The translations under genes and the position numbers were made by a program. The notes under the pieces are model-generated. The model was not told where the DNA came from, ran no database searches, and saw only the letters and a program-made list of their open reading frames with translations. Below, one piece after another: positions 37,575 to 45,953 of a stretch of DNA of 64,000 bases (the stretch's first letter is position 1; every line of letters begins with the position of its first letter). The stretch is taken from positions 2,943,658 through 3,007,657 of the forward strand of contig NZ_OY781472.1 in NCBI RefSeq assembly GCF_963677035.1, written 5' to 3'. The stretch is from an uncultured Hyphomonas sp. (lineage in GTDB: Bacteria; Pseudomonadota; Alphaproteobacteria; Caulobacterales; Hyphomonadaceae).

Positions 37575-37643
37575 CGTCATCCCAAGCTCCTGTTCCGCCA
37601 GAATCGTGATGATCTGTTCTTCGCTGAATTTGCTGTTCCGCCT
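37575..37643 (-). pseudogene. IS3-family transposase OrfA remnant
   Basis: An 80-codon frame (37446-37688) holds RRNSKFSEEQIITILAEQELGM, the well-known first helix of IS3-group OrfA proteins (R-F-S-E-E-Q-I-I-x-I-L-x-E-x-E-x-G). The match ends abruptly after about 22 residues and no OrfB or terminal inverted repeats are nearby. This is a fragment of a lost insertion sequence between the HUH gene and the integrase. Confidence 0.6.
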
Positions 37644-37726
37644 TGTCTGTCTCCTTGCGACAGACTCTCCATTCAAATGCGGGACCAAATCGAGGCTCAG
37701 GTCTAGATGGCGCTCGCTGTGCTTGG

Positions 37727-39466
37727 TCAGTCCCGCTTGAGGATTTTGACGATGTTCAACCCGTCATATTTCACTGCAGAACAAAAGCGTTCGTAATATT
37801 TTTCTAGTTCCGGAACAACATAGTGCTTGCCAGCGGTGGTCTCCTTGATGGAGTGGCCAGCTAACTTTGCCATGAGCGTGGGCGAAAAGTCATTGCTTTC
37901 AAGCTCGCTCAACAATGTATGCCGGAAGCAATGGAAAGTTGGTCGTCGGTCAGACTCGATCGCGGCAGCCGCAACCTTCTCGTTGAAATTGCGAATGCAG
38001 CGTCCTTCAGATCGCTTTTTACCATTTGGCTTAGCCCAGTCTGGAAACAGCCGGTCGTGCCCTTCGGACTTTTGGGCTTCCACGTAATCCATAAAGCCGA
38101 GTTCGATCAGCGTGGGGTGGACGGGGAGTTCTCGAAGGGCATTCTCAGTTTTCGTGCCGGGCACGTCAATGTATGGCTTCTGCTCGCCTTCGATTTCCGT
38201 CGATTTGATGTCCGCCACCTTAAGGTTTGCTATCTCGTCAGCACGCATGCCCGAATACAGGGAGATGATAGCCGGCCAATAGAAATGATCCCGATAAACA
38301 TTGGAGCCGGGTGAGTTCCGTCGTCTCAATGAATGACTTCCCTGAAACACCGGTTGGTTGAAAATAACTTTTAGCTCCCTGATTTTGAAGGGCCTCCTGT
38401 CTTGTGATTTCTTGGATGAGCCGAACACTTTGACGCCGGAAAACGGATTATTCCTGGCACGCTTTCGTCCTACAGCCATTGAAAGACAAGTGCTCAGTGG
38501 ACCGACATAATTCGTTTTTATTGTGCGCGGCGAAACCGTCGGATATGGCTTTTGACGACCCTTGTTCGCGCGGATAGCTTCAGCGGGAGACAAGCTAGGG
38601 AAACGCTGCTTGGCGTTCGCTGGCATCTCTCTCATCATATCGGTAAAATCGACAACGAGACCCTGGTCAATGTCCGCGACCTTGGTGACCGAGGTCAGAT
38701 TTTCCCACAACTCACATGCGGTTTGCATCTTCTCGTGCATTTCGCGCTTCTCGGGTTCGGCTTTTATGTAATCGTTCACCGCGTCAGAAATTCGATAATT
38801 CTGAGTTCGATGCTCAGCTTGTCGCTTTCGGAGTTCGCTCGAAGATATGTGGGTCTGGTTCGCAGACTGTTCGAGAATTCTCCTAATCGCATCGAGTTCT
38901 GCGGATCTCAGTCTGTCACAGAACAGTTCAAACAGCTCGCCATCAACGTCCATATCCCAGTTGTTTTCCTCAAGGATCTCTCCAGCCGTCTCCAAAGTGC
39001 GATCCGGAAAAAAGGGGGCAGTCTCAAGTTCATTCTGGATGCGCAGCCAGTCATCTTCCAGTTTTCCGGCGATCAGTTTATCGCCGAGCGAGCCAAATTC
39101 CCTGTTGTCCTTCAGGTCGTGAATGTTGGTGTGTTGTGCAATGTAGCGGTCGTGGAAGCGGTCCACTGCGCGGCCGAGGTCATCTGCGGTAGGCTGGCGT
39201 ATTCTTCTTTGGGGCTTGGTTGTGGCAATAATCAGAGATGAGTTGCCTTCATTGGCAGATTGCGCCGCTTCTATAAGTCGATGGTATTTTGCATAGGCGC
39301 GGTCCATGGAGCGCAGAGCCTCCTGCGGGGACTTCGTTTGTAGCGAAAACTGAACGAACTCTTGTCCGGATCGAAAAGGCGGCTGACCAACTAGCTCTCT
39401 CGGGATCCGTTTTTTGAAATGATATGTGAGGCCGCGCCGGATTGTGTCTGGGATTTCTGATTTCAT
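37727..39466 (-). CDS. Tyrosine site-specific integrase
   Basis: A 579-residue phage-type integrase that would recombine the tRNA-Ser attachment site. The catalytic residues are all visible: Arg 408 in LYSGMRADEIANL, His 512 and Arg 515 in FHCFRHTLL, His 538 in LAGHS and the nucleophile Tyr 549 in AGKHYVVP. The long N-terminal part (RRGLTYHFKKRIPRELVG) resembles the arm-binding start of large integrases of this group. Its start is just 8 nt from the right arm-like repeat, which could therefore also regulate it. Confidence 0.93.
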   Translation of the reverse strand: MKSEIPDTIRRGLTYHFKKRIPRELVGQPPFRSGQEFVQFSLQTKSPQEALRSMDRAYAKYHRLIEAAQSANEGNSSLIIATTKPQRRIRQPTADDLGRAVDRFHDRYIAQHTNIHDLKDNREFGSLGDKLIAGKLEDDWLRIQNELETAPFFPDRTLETAGEILEENNWDMDVDGELFELFCDRLRSAELDAIRRILEQSANQTHISSSELRKRQAEHRTQNYRISDAVNDYIKAEPEKREMHEKMQTACELWENLTSVTKVADIDQGLVVDFTDMMREMPANAKQRFPSLSPAEAIRANKGRQKPYPTVSPRTIKTNYVGPLSTCLSMAVGRKRARNNPFSGVKVFGSSKKSQDRRPFKIRELKVIFNQPVFQGSHSLRRRNSPGSNVYRDHFYWPAIISLYSGMRADEIANLKVADIKSTEIEGEQKPYIDVPGTKTENALRELPVHPTLIELGFMDYVEAQKSEGHDRLFPDWAKPNGKKRSEGRCIRNFNEKVAAAAIESDRRPTFHCFRHTLLSELESNDFSPTLMAKLAGHSIKETTAGKHYVVPELEKYYERFCSAVKYDGLNIVKILKRD

Positions 39467-39473
39467 GCGTGCT

Positions 39474-39494
39474 GTGTAACAACTTGTGTGACAA
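39474..39494 (+). repeat. Right putative integrase arm site
   Basis: GTGTAACA then three variable bases then a second half TGTGTGACAA, matching 23771-23791 at 18 of 21 positions in the same orientation. It ends 72 nt inside the right attachment repeat, close to the 76-nt spacing on the left. It overlaps the region just upstream of the integrase start codon. Confidence 0.5.
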
Positions 39495-39566
39495 AATCTA
39501 GGTGATAACGGCGTAAAATCAGTGTGTTATTGATTTTAAATTGGAAATCCAGTTGTGACGGGAGAG

Positions 39567-39583
39567 TCCCTTCCTCTCCGCCA
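39567..39583 (+). repeat. attR: right 17-bp direct repeat
   Basis: A perfect copy of TCCCTTCCTCTCCGCCA, the end of tRNA-Ser, with no tRNA attached. It marks the right end of the island and the site where the original sequence downstream of the tRNA resumes. Confidence 0.9.
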
Positions 39584-39900
39584 CGCCTTTAAATGCGATG
39601 CAGCCGGTTCGCTCTCATCTTTCTTTGGCTGGCGTTTAGAAGCGCCGTGATCTGCGGTTGGCTGAGTTGGTGGAACTCTGGTCTGCACCGAGTGCGACAG
39701 CGATTCGAGCTGGTTGCCACCCGCGATCCGTTTCAACGCTTTATGGCCTGCGTCTGTGAATTCGGGCTGTAAACCCGGCAGCGAGTCTTGCATCTTAAAG
39801 CCGAGCAAACCCATCTCACGCATTCCGGACTTAATTCTCCCGGATCAGCTGGATGGGAGTAGGGGACGTTCAGGTGAGTTCATATTCCTATCATAGCGTC
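39584..39900. other. Chromosomal flank after the island
   Basis: About 317 nt without a gene I can support. A 95-codon minus-strand frame (39536-39823) crosses the right attachment site; its first half could be a small native gene whose end was changed by island insertion, but it has no recognised family. Confidence 0.3.
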
Positions 39901-40461
39901 ATGCCGCATCTTGTGGCTGTCACGTGTCCCGAATGTCTAGGTGAGGCCGCTTTCGAATTTGCGGAACGCGTCAGGATCAAGACGAACGAAGATCTTCATT
40001 GGTTTGAAAAATCGAAACACTTTGATTGCCTGAAGCAGGCAGGTCCGAATGGGCAGGATTATCATTCAGCGATCTATTATCATGGGCTTATGGGCAACGC
40101 CCTCCCGTCGATAAGCGATCTTCCGCGAGGATATCGAACAGATGATTGGGCGCGTTCCGAAAATAAGTTCCGCTCCTTAAGCGACTGGCGAGGTACCCTC
40201 GTCTGCGAGTCTTGTGGCAAACGGAGCAAGCACACTCTGGACTGGCCGAGGGAAGCCTATTTTCAAATAGAGTATAGAAATCAGAATTTGTGGGCCTTTG
40301 ATCGTGCAAGCACCGCGGAGCTGATAGACTATATTTGTGCGTCGCACCGGAGAAGGGGCGATTTTATCTATTGGCCGTTCCTGATGAAGATTCCTCACGT
40401 CTTCCTGACGAGGCAGGCGAGAGAGACGGTCGTGAAGCGTTTAAGAAAAAGACTGGCGTGA
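39901..40461 (+). CDS. Hypothetical protein with two Cys-x2-Cys pairs
   Basis: A 186-residue protein I do not recognise. It starts with a CPEC pair (TCPECLGEAAFEF) and has a CESC pair in the middle (LVCESCGKRSKHTLDWP), about 100 residues apart, which could form one zinc site. The region between is rich in aromatic residues and the C-terminus is basic (LTRQARETVVKRLRKRL). The ATG at 39901 begins just before the first cysteine pair. One nt separates it from the next gene. Confidence 0.6.
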   Translation: MPHLVAVTCPECLGEAAFEFAERVRIKTNEDLHWFEKSKHFDCLKQAGPNGQDYHSAIYYHGLMGNALPSISDLPRGYRTDDWARSENKFRSLSDWRGTLVCESCGKRSKHTLDWPREAYFQIEYRNQNLWAFDRASTAELIDYICASHRRRGDFIYWPFLMKIPHVFLTRQARETVVKRLRKRLA

Positions 40462-40462
40462 A

Positions 40463-40909
40463 ATGAACACCGCAGCGAAATTCGTCGACGGGAATGAGAT
40501 CAGCCTGATCTGCTGGCGGGAGTGGTATGACGGTCCGGTGTCCGGGCTCGCGCAATGGGATGGCCGTGATGTCTGGTTCCGTCTCAAGAGCGATGCTGGG
40601 GAAGAGATCCGCATCTATGAGCTTTTCGCACTTACGCCGGAGCAGGTCGCGGAATGCCTGGCCTGGTTTGAAGAAAAGCGCGAATGGTTCGAAACCCAAG
40701 CGCCGCAAATCCGGAAGATAAAACGCGACATTGCCGACACAGAAGAACAGGAACGCTTGATCGCAGCACAAGGGTTGGCGTTACGCGAGTGGAATGGTCC
40801 CGAGATGGGCACGCATCCCATTGCGCGGTTTACCGATGATCATGTGGGGGCTGGCTGGTTCGATGCCGAGCGGTGGTGCCCGCTGCAAGACGAACCAAAT
40901 CCTACCTAG
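40463..40909 (+). CDS. Hypothetical small acidic protein
   Basis: A 148-residue protein without signal peptide or known family. The first half looks like a beta-rich fold (ISLICWREWYDGPVSGLAQWDGRDVWFRL), followed by an acidic helix pair (TPEQVAECLAWFEEKREWF) and a W-rich end. It starts 1 nt after the preceding gene. Small, acidic, single-domain proteins in an array resemble immunity proteins; this is only an inference. Confidence 0.6.
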   Translation: MNTAAKFVDGNEISLICWREWYDGPVSGLAQWDGRDVWFRLKSDAGEEIRIYELFALTPEQVAECLAWFEEKREWFETQAPQIRKIKRDIADTEEQERLIAAQGLALREWNGPEMGTHPIARFTDDHVGAGWFDAERWCPLQDEPNPT

Positions 40910-40980
40910 GAAAAGCCATTGTTTTACATCGTGATAAGCCGGATCAAGCTTATCGAGCATTTTATCAGGGGACTATTTTT

Positions 40981-41718
40981 ATGAGATTTGTATTGGTTGC
41001 GGCATTGTCCATGTTCGCGCTGAGCAGTTACGCGGAAACCGCTTGCGACTTACCGGAAGACATGTGCGTGGCGCAGGAAGCGTTTGAAGCGGCCGACGCG
41101 CAAATGGAACAAACGCTTGAAGCTGTCGAGACCAAGATCGAGAACAACGAGTTCGAGGATTTCATGGTCGAGCCCGCTGACATCAGTGAAAGCCTGGAGC
41201 TGGGGCAGGCGGCCTGGTCGAACTATCGAGATGCGCATTGCGCGGCTGTTTATCGCTTGATGAGTGGCGGCACCTCCCGCCATGAGGATGAGTTGAACTG
41301 CCTCACAGAGCTGACCGCGGCGCGGACCGCGCAATTGCAGTCGCTTTATGACGTAACGGCGGACACTGTGACGGACGATGATCTCAGTTGGCTGCACGGC
41401 GCCTGGTATGAGAGCTGTTCTTCCAGCGGTTTCGTTTTCCATTTCTTCGTCAGCAGCGACGGTGTCTTTGCAGACACGGCGCCGGAAGGCGGCTTTCCTG
41501 CCGATCCGAGCCAAATGCACCGGGCAGATATTCTATTGGGTTACGACGGGGTCGTTGAAATTACGCCATCTGGTTGGGATACCGGCTTTTTGCGGATCAA
41601 GTCAGGTGGTCAGGGCAATCTGATCGGTGAGTCGTATGAAACAGTTGATGGATCAACGATTTTGATCGACGAGTTCGAACTTTTTCAATGTCCGGATAAT
41701 AAAAGTACGGATGAATGA
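40981..41718 (+). CDS. Secreted protein with LprI-like domain
   Basis: A 245-residue exported protein; MRFVLVAALSMFALSSYAETACD is the signal peptide. The first 110 mature residues fit the DUF1311/LprI lysozyme-inhibitor pattern: paired cysteines (CDLPEDMC), then LELGQAAWSNYRDAHCAAVY and DELNCLTELTAARTAQLQSLY. The C-terminal part (WLHGAWYESCSSSGFVFHFF) is a separate beta-rich domain, perhaps lipocalin-like. It may protect the cell wall from lytic enzymes. The ATG at 40981 is chosen for the signal peptide. ATGA overlap with the next gene. Confidence 0.65.
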   Translation: MRFVLVAALSMFALSSYAETACDLPEDMCVAQEAFEAADAQMEQTLEAVETKIENNEFEDFMVEPADISESLELGQAAWSNYRDAHCAAVYRLMSGGTSRHEDELNCLTELTAARTAQLQSLYDVTADTVTDDDLSWLHGAWYESCSSSGFVFHFFVSSDGVFADTAPEGGFPADPSQMHRADILLGYDGVVEITPSGWDTGFLRIKSGGQGNLIGESYETVDGSTILIDEFELFQCPDNKSTDE

Positions 41719-41969
41719 GTATATCGGAAGATGATGTTTTAGGTGTTCTGAAAAAGATCGAGACGGGTGGTGTAACGCTCGTGCCTGATCACGATCCGCA
41801 AGAGCGCATCAAGGGCGATGTTCTATACCGCGCCAGCAATGGTTGGACGATTGAAGTATCCAATTGGAGCGGTGAGTTCGCAGGGATTGTGGAGATCGGC
41901 CTTCCGGATGGCAGCATTCTGGATACCGAACACCTCGACCGGTACATGCCGGGGCATGACGAAGTTTGA
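41715..41969 (+). CDS. Hypothetical 84-residue protein
   Basis: A small acidic cytoplasmic protein, coupled to the LprI-like gene by a 4-nt overlap. The centre is a beta-rich stretch (GDVLYRASNGWTIEVSNWSGEFAGIVEIGLPDGSI). I do not recognise the family with confidence. Confidence 0.55.
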   Translation: MSISEDDVLGVLKKIETGGVTLVPDHDPQERIKGDVLYRASNGWTIEVSNWSGEFAGIVEIGLPDGSILDTEHLDRYMPGHDEV

Positions 41970-41988
41970 ATGTTGACCTCAAAGTATT

Positions 41989-42558
41989 TTATCGACGGCT
42001 CCATTCTTCCCAGTACGACTTGCAAAGATTTTCCAAAAATTTGATCGAATAGTAGGTGTTGTTTACATCCCAAACGTTCGCGCTCTGTGTCCGGACAAAG
42101 AGGTCGCCTCCGATAAAGTCTGACGGAAAGGCATGTTGAGCACATGTGACTTTAACAGTGCCATCATCATCATTTGCTTCGAGGATTTGCAGATCAGTGG
42201 ACATAATAAATTCCAGATCCGTCAGCGTTCTCGACTCCTTTGTCTCATGGTCTGGCCAGGTCACGAATTTGATCGGGCCGGAAATTTCGAGTTCGACATG
42301 AAATCCCTTTAATTCCGGAGAAATCCTTTGAGCCAGATACAGGATGCCAACTTCAAGAATGAGCTTGTCCTGCTTCAGTTCGTATTGCTTAATTCCGCCG
42401 TCGTGAAAGAGTGAGAAAAGACGCGCTATGTCGCTGCTGCCTGTTATCATTTGAGGGTGACCTTTGTTCGGTGAAGCTTCATCATCACGTTCAGAGATGA
42501 GAATCGATCCAGATTTCTTGAGAGTAGACACCGTAACTTTCAGCTGCCCACATACCAT
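41989..42558 (-). CDS. Hypothetical protein
   Basis: Up to 189 residues; the start could be at 42558 or at the internal ATG at 42450. No signal peptide, membrane helix or known motif. Beta strands alternate with acidic turns (HVELEISGPIKFVTWPDHETKESRTLTDLEFIM). Last gene of a minus-strand run of six genes from 44477, and overlapping the preceding one by 19 nt if the long start is used. Unrecognised. Confidence 0.5.
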   Translation of the reverse strand: MVCGQLKVTVSTLKKSGSILISERDDEASPNKGHPQMITGSSDIARLFSLFHDGGIKQYELKQDKLILEVGILYLAQRISPELKGFHVELEISGPIKFVTWPDHETKESRTLTDLEFIMSTDLQILEANDDDGTVKVTCAQHAFPSDFIGGDLFVRTQSANVWDVNNTYYSIKFLENLCKSYWEEWSRR

Positions 42559-42746
42559 TTCGGGTCATGACTTTCGGCATAAGCGGTCAATGCGCGCTGG
42601 TGGATCTTCAGATCTCTGTGCTTCTTCCCATCCGGAAAATGAATGCAGAAATAGCCTTCGCCCACGTGATCGATTGTGTCCCGAACGTTTTGGTATTCGA
42701 CATAGCCACCCCGACCCTCATGCACGACTTTTATTTTATCAGACAT
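42540..42746 (-). CDS. Hypothetical 68-residue protein
   Basis: Small basic protein beginning MSDKIKVVHEGRGGYVEYQNVRD with a later YFCIHFPDGKKHRDLKIHQRALTAYAE. No family recognised. Start at the ATG 42746, 11 nt after the end of the lipoprotein gene. Part of the minus-strand six-gene run. Confidence 0.5.
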   Translation of the reverse strand: MSDKIKVVHEGRGGYVEYQNVRDTIDHVGEGYFCIHFPDGKKHRDLKIHQRALTAYAESHDPKWYVGS

Positions 42747-42757
42747 TGTCCGCCTCG

Positions 42758-43258
42758 TTATTCCAATACCTGCCACTCGGTGATCGAAGTCGCCGGGCGG
42801 ACCTCCCAGTTCTCACCGTCGCGGCTGCGGTAAGCCGCATAGGTCGTGCAGCATCCGCCTGCACCCAGTGCCTGAGTGCCGATTTCGATCTGGATATATT
42901 TCCCGTCAAATTCGAGGCGTTCTCTGATGCATTGTTGCGGTAAGGGGTAGGGTGCGGGCTCAAACAGGAGCGTCCAGGTTTCCGGTGCGCCGGCGGACGG
43001 CGCAGATTTGTAAACCTTGCAGGATTTGATTCCGAAAAGAACGGGCTCGCCAGTTGCTAATGGAAGCTTGACGGTGGGTGTCGTGAACACCGGCCCAGCC
43101 GAGCGCGAGCTGTCAGGGGTCTGATTCGTTGGAGAAGCGGGTTCAGAGCATGCTGTCACGGCCGCTGCCATGCCGATGGAGGTGATGAGGACTTTTATGG
43201 TTTTCCATGGGTGCGTCGAGAATGTGGAATCGCTCGCGATCTGGATATAGCGGTACAT
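42758..43258 (-). CDS. Predicted lipoprotein
   Basis: A 166-residue protein with a hydrophobic start region ending in a lipobox (IGMAAAVTACSEP, Cys near residue 37), followed by a Ser/Thr/Pro-rich tether and a soluble domain with several cysteines (SCKVYK, QQCIRERLEF, GAGGCCTTYAAYRSRDG). The start is at the ATG 43258, though the charged N-terminal 20 residues are longer than usual for a lipoprotein and a downstream alternative start is possible. Function unknown; an envelope-located inhibitor would fit the neighbourhood. Confidence 0.55.
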   Translation of the reverse strand: MYRYIQIASDSTFSTHPWKTIKVLITSIGMAAAVTACSEPASPTNQTPDSSRSAGPVFTTPTVKLPLATGEPVLFGIKSCKVYKSAPSAGAPETWTLLFEPAPYPLPQQCIRERLEFDGKYIQIEIGTQALGAGGCCTTYAAYRSRDGENWEVRPATSITEWQVLE

Positions 43259-43264
43259 GACCTT

Positions 43265-43759
43265 CTACATATCCTTTCTGGCGTTTTCATGGGTGACGGA
43301 GATATCCGCCGGATTGTCGATGTTGATGTGGGCGATAAAGCCTGTCTCGCCATGGGCAATGATGGTGCGACCTTGCATTTCGGCGCGCATGATCGGGTTG
43401 GAATTGGTGAAGAACAGGCTCCAGTTGAGATCATTGTCCGGTGTCACGGAGGCGATGTAGCCTTCATTGCCCATGCCGCCATTACCGAAGACGATCTTCT
43501 GGCCTTCAAACTCAAAGGGATGATGGAAGATATCGACCTCGGTCCAGACATCGTCATTGTACTTCAGGATCGAGGCGAGTGTCGTATCGCAGAGAGGCGA
43601 CCAGTAGAGTGTCGTTTCGTGCGTGTTCGGATCGTAGAGACTGTAAGCATTTGCGAAGACGATGTGCCCGTCGCCATGAGCGATGCAGTCATAGCCGACC
43701 ACGAAGCCTTCGCGCCATTTCTGGTTTATGGTTTTGGAATCGTTCATGCGTGCAATCAT
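43265..43759 (-). CDS. Hypothetical protein, beta-rich
   Basis: A 164-residue cytoplasmic protein with repeated short beta units (GHIVFANAYSLYD, GQKIVFGNGGMGNEGYIASV, GRTIIAHGETGFIAHINID) suggestive of a blade or beta-barrel fold. No known family. Starts inside the end of the upstream gene (4-nt overlap), so it is translationally coupled. Confidence 0.6.
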   Translation of the reverse strand: MIARMNDSKTINQKWREGFVVGYDCIAHGDGHIVFANAYSLYDPNTHETTLYWSPLCDTTLASILKYNDDVWTEVDIFHHPFEFEGQKIVFGNGGMGNEGYIASVTPDNDLNWSLFFTNSNPIMRAEMQGRTIIAHGETGFIAHINIDNPADISVTHENARKDM

Positions 43760-44163
43760 TCTTCATCCTCCCAAATGAAGGCGCAGTCTTCGTCTTCCAG
43801 GAAAAGTTCCAGACGTGCTTTGTCGTCCGTAAATACATACGTGTTATCCGGCATTGGGACGGCATCATTCAAGACATCACGAATAAAGCCTTTGATGGCC
43901 GAATTCATGACGGCTTTGGAGCTGTATGGCAGACCGGCTTCCAGATAAGTCGAGCGTTCCACATATTTTTTAAGGCTAGCAATAGCGGCATCATCATGTG
44001 CGCCTACACGCTCAAAGCTAAAGCTGACATGATCGTTGAGAATGATCCTGAAGATGATCTCCACATGGTCTTGGTAAACATAAATATCTCGCGACATACC
44101 ATAATAGGATTTGAGATAGGCACAGTCCTCAAAGTGCGTGATCAGTTTGCTCGATTTTGACAT
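43756..44163 (-). CDS. Hypothetical protein
   Basis: A 135-residue acidic protein, start taken as the ATG at 44163; a GTG at 44169 is also possible. It has an early beta sheet (DIYVYQDHVEIIFRIILNDHVSFSFERV), a helical centre and a very acidic C-terminus (LELFLEDEDCAFIWEDEE). No family recognised. Acidic tails that can occupy nuclease active sites are common in immunity proteins, which is why it is listed in that hypothesis. Confidence 0.55.
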   Translation of the reverse strand: MSKSSKLITHFEDCAYLKSYYGMSRDIYVYQDHVEIIFRIILNDHVSFSFERVGAHDDAAIASLKKYVERSTYLEAGLPYSSKAVMNSAIKGFIRDVLNDAVPMPDNTYVFTDDKARLELFLEDEDCAFIWEDEE

Positions 44164-44165
44164 GA

Positions 44166-44477
44166 TCACCCGGCAAATACATGGCTGAAGGCAATGATGA
44201 GTTTTGTGGTCATCTGTATGGTGAGGCCTTCCGGGCGGGTGACTTTCCAGTGGCTCGCGCTGGCCGACAGCGTGTCGCGGAACGACATCACCCGATAGGC
44301 CATCTGCTTCTCGACATGCGTTTGTCCTTCATAGTGTTCAGAGAGGACGGTCAGTGCCTTCAGGAAATGTTCGAGCCGCTCAGTCTCCACATCGTCGCTC
44401 ATACGGAATTTCGTGAGCAGACCATCATCGGCGTCATACTCGTGTTCGAACAATGCGAATGCGTCTTCCGTCTTCAT
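44166..44477 (-). CDS. Hypothetical 103-residue protein
   Basis: First gene of the minus-strand run. Mostly helical, acidic N-terminal half (EDAFALFEHEYDADDGLLTKF) and FLKALTVLSEHYEGQTHVEKQMAYRVMSFRDTL. No signal peptide or family. The six genes down to 41989 are within a few bases of each other or overlap. Confidence 0.5.
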   Translation of the reverse strand: MKTEDAFALFEHEYDADDGLLTKFRMSDDVETERLEHFLKALTVLSEHYEGQTHVEKQMAYRVMSFRDTLSASASHWKVTRPEGLTIQMTTKLIIAFSHVFAG

Positions 44478-44601
44478 GGTGCCTTGAATCGCTTTCCTGA
44501 CTTCGTTGTAAGGTTAGCCCTGACAAGGTGACGAGATAATGGCGAAGATCACCATAATTTGTTACCTTTCAAGAAGGTATGAACGTTCGCAGGAGGGACG
44601 C

Positions 44602-44928
44602 ATGTTCAGGCATTTTGATATACGTCCGGAAGCCTCTTGGAGTAACTATGCCGCTAACGGCGTTCTGGCGGACCATATCTATAATCTGGCCCTGTCCAAG
44701 GTGAACGAACAGGATTGGGCTTATATCAATCCGGCGAGAGGGATTGGCATATTTGAAGATGCCGCAGGAAATTACCTGTGCCTTGAGACCGCGGATGAGG
44801 GGGCAACGAATGTCATACAGTCCATGCATTGCGGACTGGAAGACGAGGCGCCTTCGGAGATGAAAACAATTATTGATCAGTTCGTTACGGATTTCGATCT
44901 GATCGTCACACTTAAAGAAGACACGTAA
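44602..44928 (+). CDS. Hypothetical protein
   Basis: A 108-residue protein. The start is set at the ATG 44602 because a near-perfect AGGAGGG lies 5-11 nt before it; the frame reaches 44539. Soluble, acidic, no known family. Divergent from the minus-strand run. Confidence 0.6.
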   Translation: MFRHFDIRPEASWSNYAANGVLADHIYNLALSKVNEQDWAYINPARGIGIFEDAAGNYLCLETADEGATNVIQSMHCGLEDEAPSEMKTIIDQFVTDFDLIVTLKEDT

Positions 44929-45062
44929 CGCAACGCCGAATTCGATAGAGCAGCAAGGCGTCAGACTACCGGCCTGGGTGATAGAAGAGGGGGATTCATT
45001 GAGCTTCAAAACATTTGTCACAGCCACATTACTTTTCCTGGGGACCGAGCGTGAAGGATAAT

Positions 45063-45449
45063 ATGGACAACGCGTCGCCCGAGCACGCTGTCGCTTATCT
45101 AAAGCGATGCGGGGTCGAAGCTGTGCAGACTGACTATGGATTTCGGGTTCTGCATCCGGAGTTCAGTGATCGCATTTTTGCCGATTGCGGCATGGACAAT
45201 GACAGCTCCATTTCGCTGTCCGTGAATACGGATGAGTCGCCGCCGGTGATCTGGTTCTTCCGCAAGGATTATCTGGAAATGGCGAACTTCATCGCGCAGG
45301 CCTATGAGCATTGCGGCGATGTAGCTCCCACACCAGCCGCAATAGTAGGTGCTATGCGTGCGCTTGAAAGAACTTATGACGATACAGCTCTGCGCGAAAT
45401 GACCGCAGCGTTTCTCGGTGAATTAGAGGACGATCAAGGGTCGGCGTAA
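45063..45449 (+). CDS. Hypothetical acidic protein
   Basis: A 128-residue protein starting at the ATG 45063 behind AAGGA. A first alpha/beta half (MDNASPEHAVAYLKRCGVEA then GFRVLHPEFSDRIFADCG) and a helical second half with an acidic end (AFLGELEDDQGSA). No family recognised. Confidence 0.55.
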   Translation: MDNASPEHAVAYLKRCGVEAVQTDYGFRVLHPEFSDRIFADCGMDNDSSISLSVNTDESPPVIWFFRKDYLEMANFIAQAYEHCGDVAPTPAAIVGAMRALERTYDDTALREMTAAFLGELEDDQGSA

Positions 45450-45472
45450 AGCCATTGCGCTAACCGACATTT

Positions 45473-45943
45473 TTGAAGGACGAACGGAATTTGAAGGACT
45501 CAAAAACACAACTTCATAATAGAGCGGTCAATACGACTGACGTACACTCAACGTCATCCTTATTCCGGCGCCTTTGGCCAGCGGCTGTGGCGACGGCCGC
45601 CTTCGCTGCACTGGCGCATGCCGCGCTTGTCGCCGTCGCTGCGAGGTCGTTCGGCCTGGAGCTCGCCTATATCGCAATCCTCAGCTTTGTTGTGGCGCTG
45701 GTTGTTGCTTTGATTGGTGGGGCAGTTTTGCTCGCAATAGTCAAAGTATTGAGGTTGGGGCTCGTCTCGTCCTTGCTGTTGTTTCTGATTGCTGTTCAGG
45801 CGGTCGCCATCTGGCTGGAGTTCTATTTCTTCGAGTTCCAGAATGGCTGGGCCGATATATCCTGGCAATACGGGCTGATCTCCGTTCCCGCCTCGTTGGT
45901 CGCGTGGCACCAGTCAGTGTTTTACATTCATAAGCGTGCTTGA
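45473..45943 (+). CDS. Predicted inner-membrane protein
   Basis: A 156-residue protein with three or four membrane helices (AAVATAAFAALAHAALVAVAA, YIAILSFVVALVVALIGGAVLLAIV, LVSSLLLFLIAVQAVAIWLEFYFF, and a weak last one). No family recognised. The start is a TTG at 45473; another TTG at 45491 is possible. Its end overlaps the upstream leader of the next gene. Confidence 0.55.
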   Translation: MKDERNLKDSKTQLHNRAVNTTDVHSTSSLFRRLWPAAVATAAFAALAHAALVAVAARSFGLELAYIAILSFVVALVVALIGGAVLLAIVKVLRLGLVSSLLLFLIAVQAVAIWLEFYFFEFQNGWADISWQYGLISVPASLVAWHQSVFYIHKRA

Positions 45944-45953
45944 GGAGCGGCCC

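Larger units (their letters stand above)
23678..39583. mobile_element. Integrative genomic island in tRNA-Ser
   Basis: About 15.9 kb lying between two copies of a 17-bp sequence: the end of tRNA-Ser (23678-23694) and 39567-39583. A tyrosine integrase lies at the right end, starting about 100 nt inside the right repeat. The content is visibly more AT-rich than the core genes on either side and consists of defence-type and mobile-element genes: HEPN, KAP NTPase, XRE regulator, retron, ABC three-component system, HUH protein and an IS remnant. No structural phage genes or conjugation genes are seen, so it would move only with help or not at all. Confidence 0.92.

Noticed and set aside
39536..39823. 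95-codon minus-strand frame across the right att site
   Set aside because: May be a remnant of a native gene, but no family, no ribosome-binding site, and the last third lies in island sequence.
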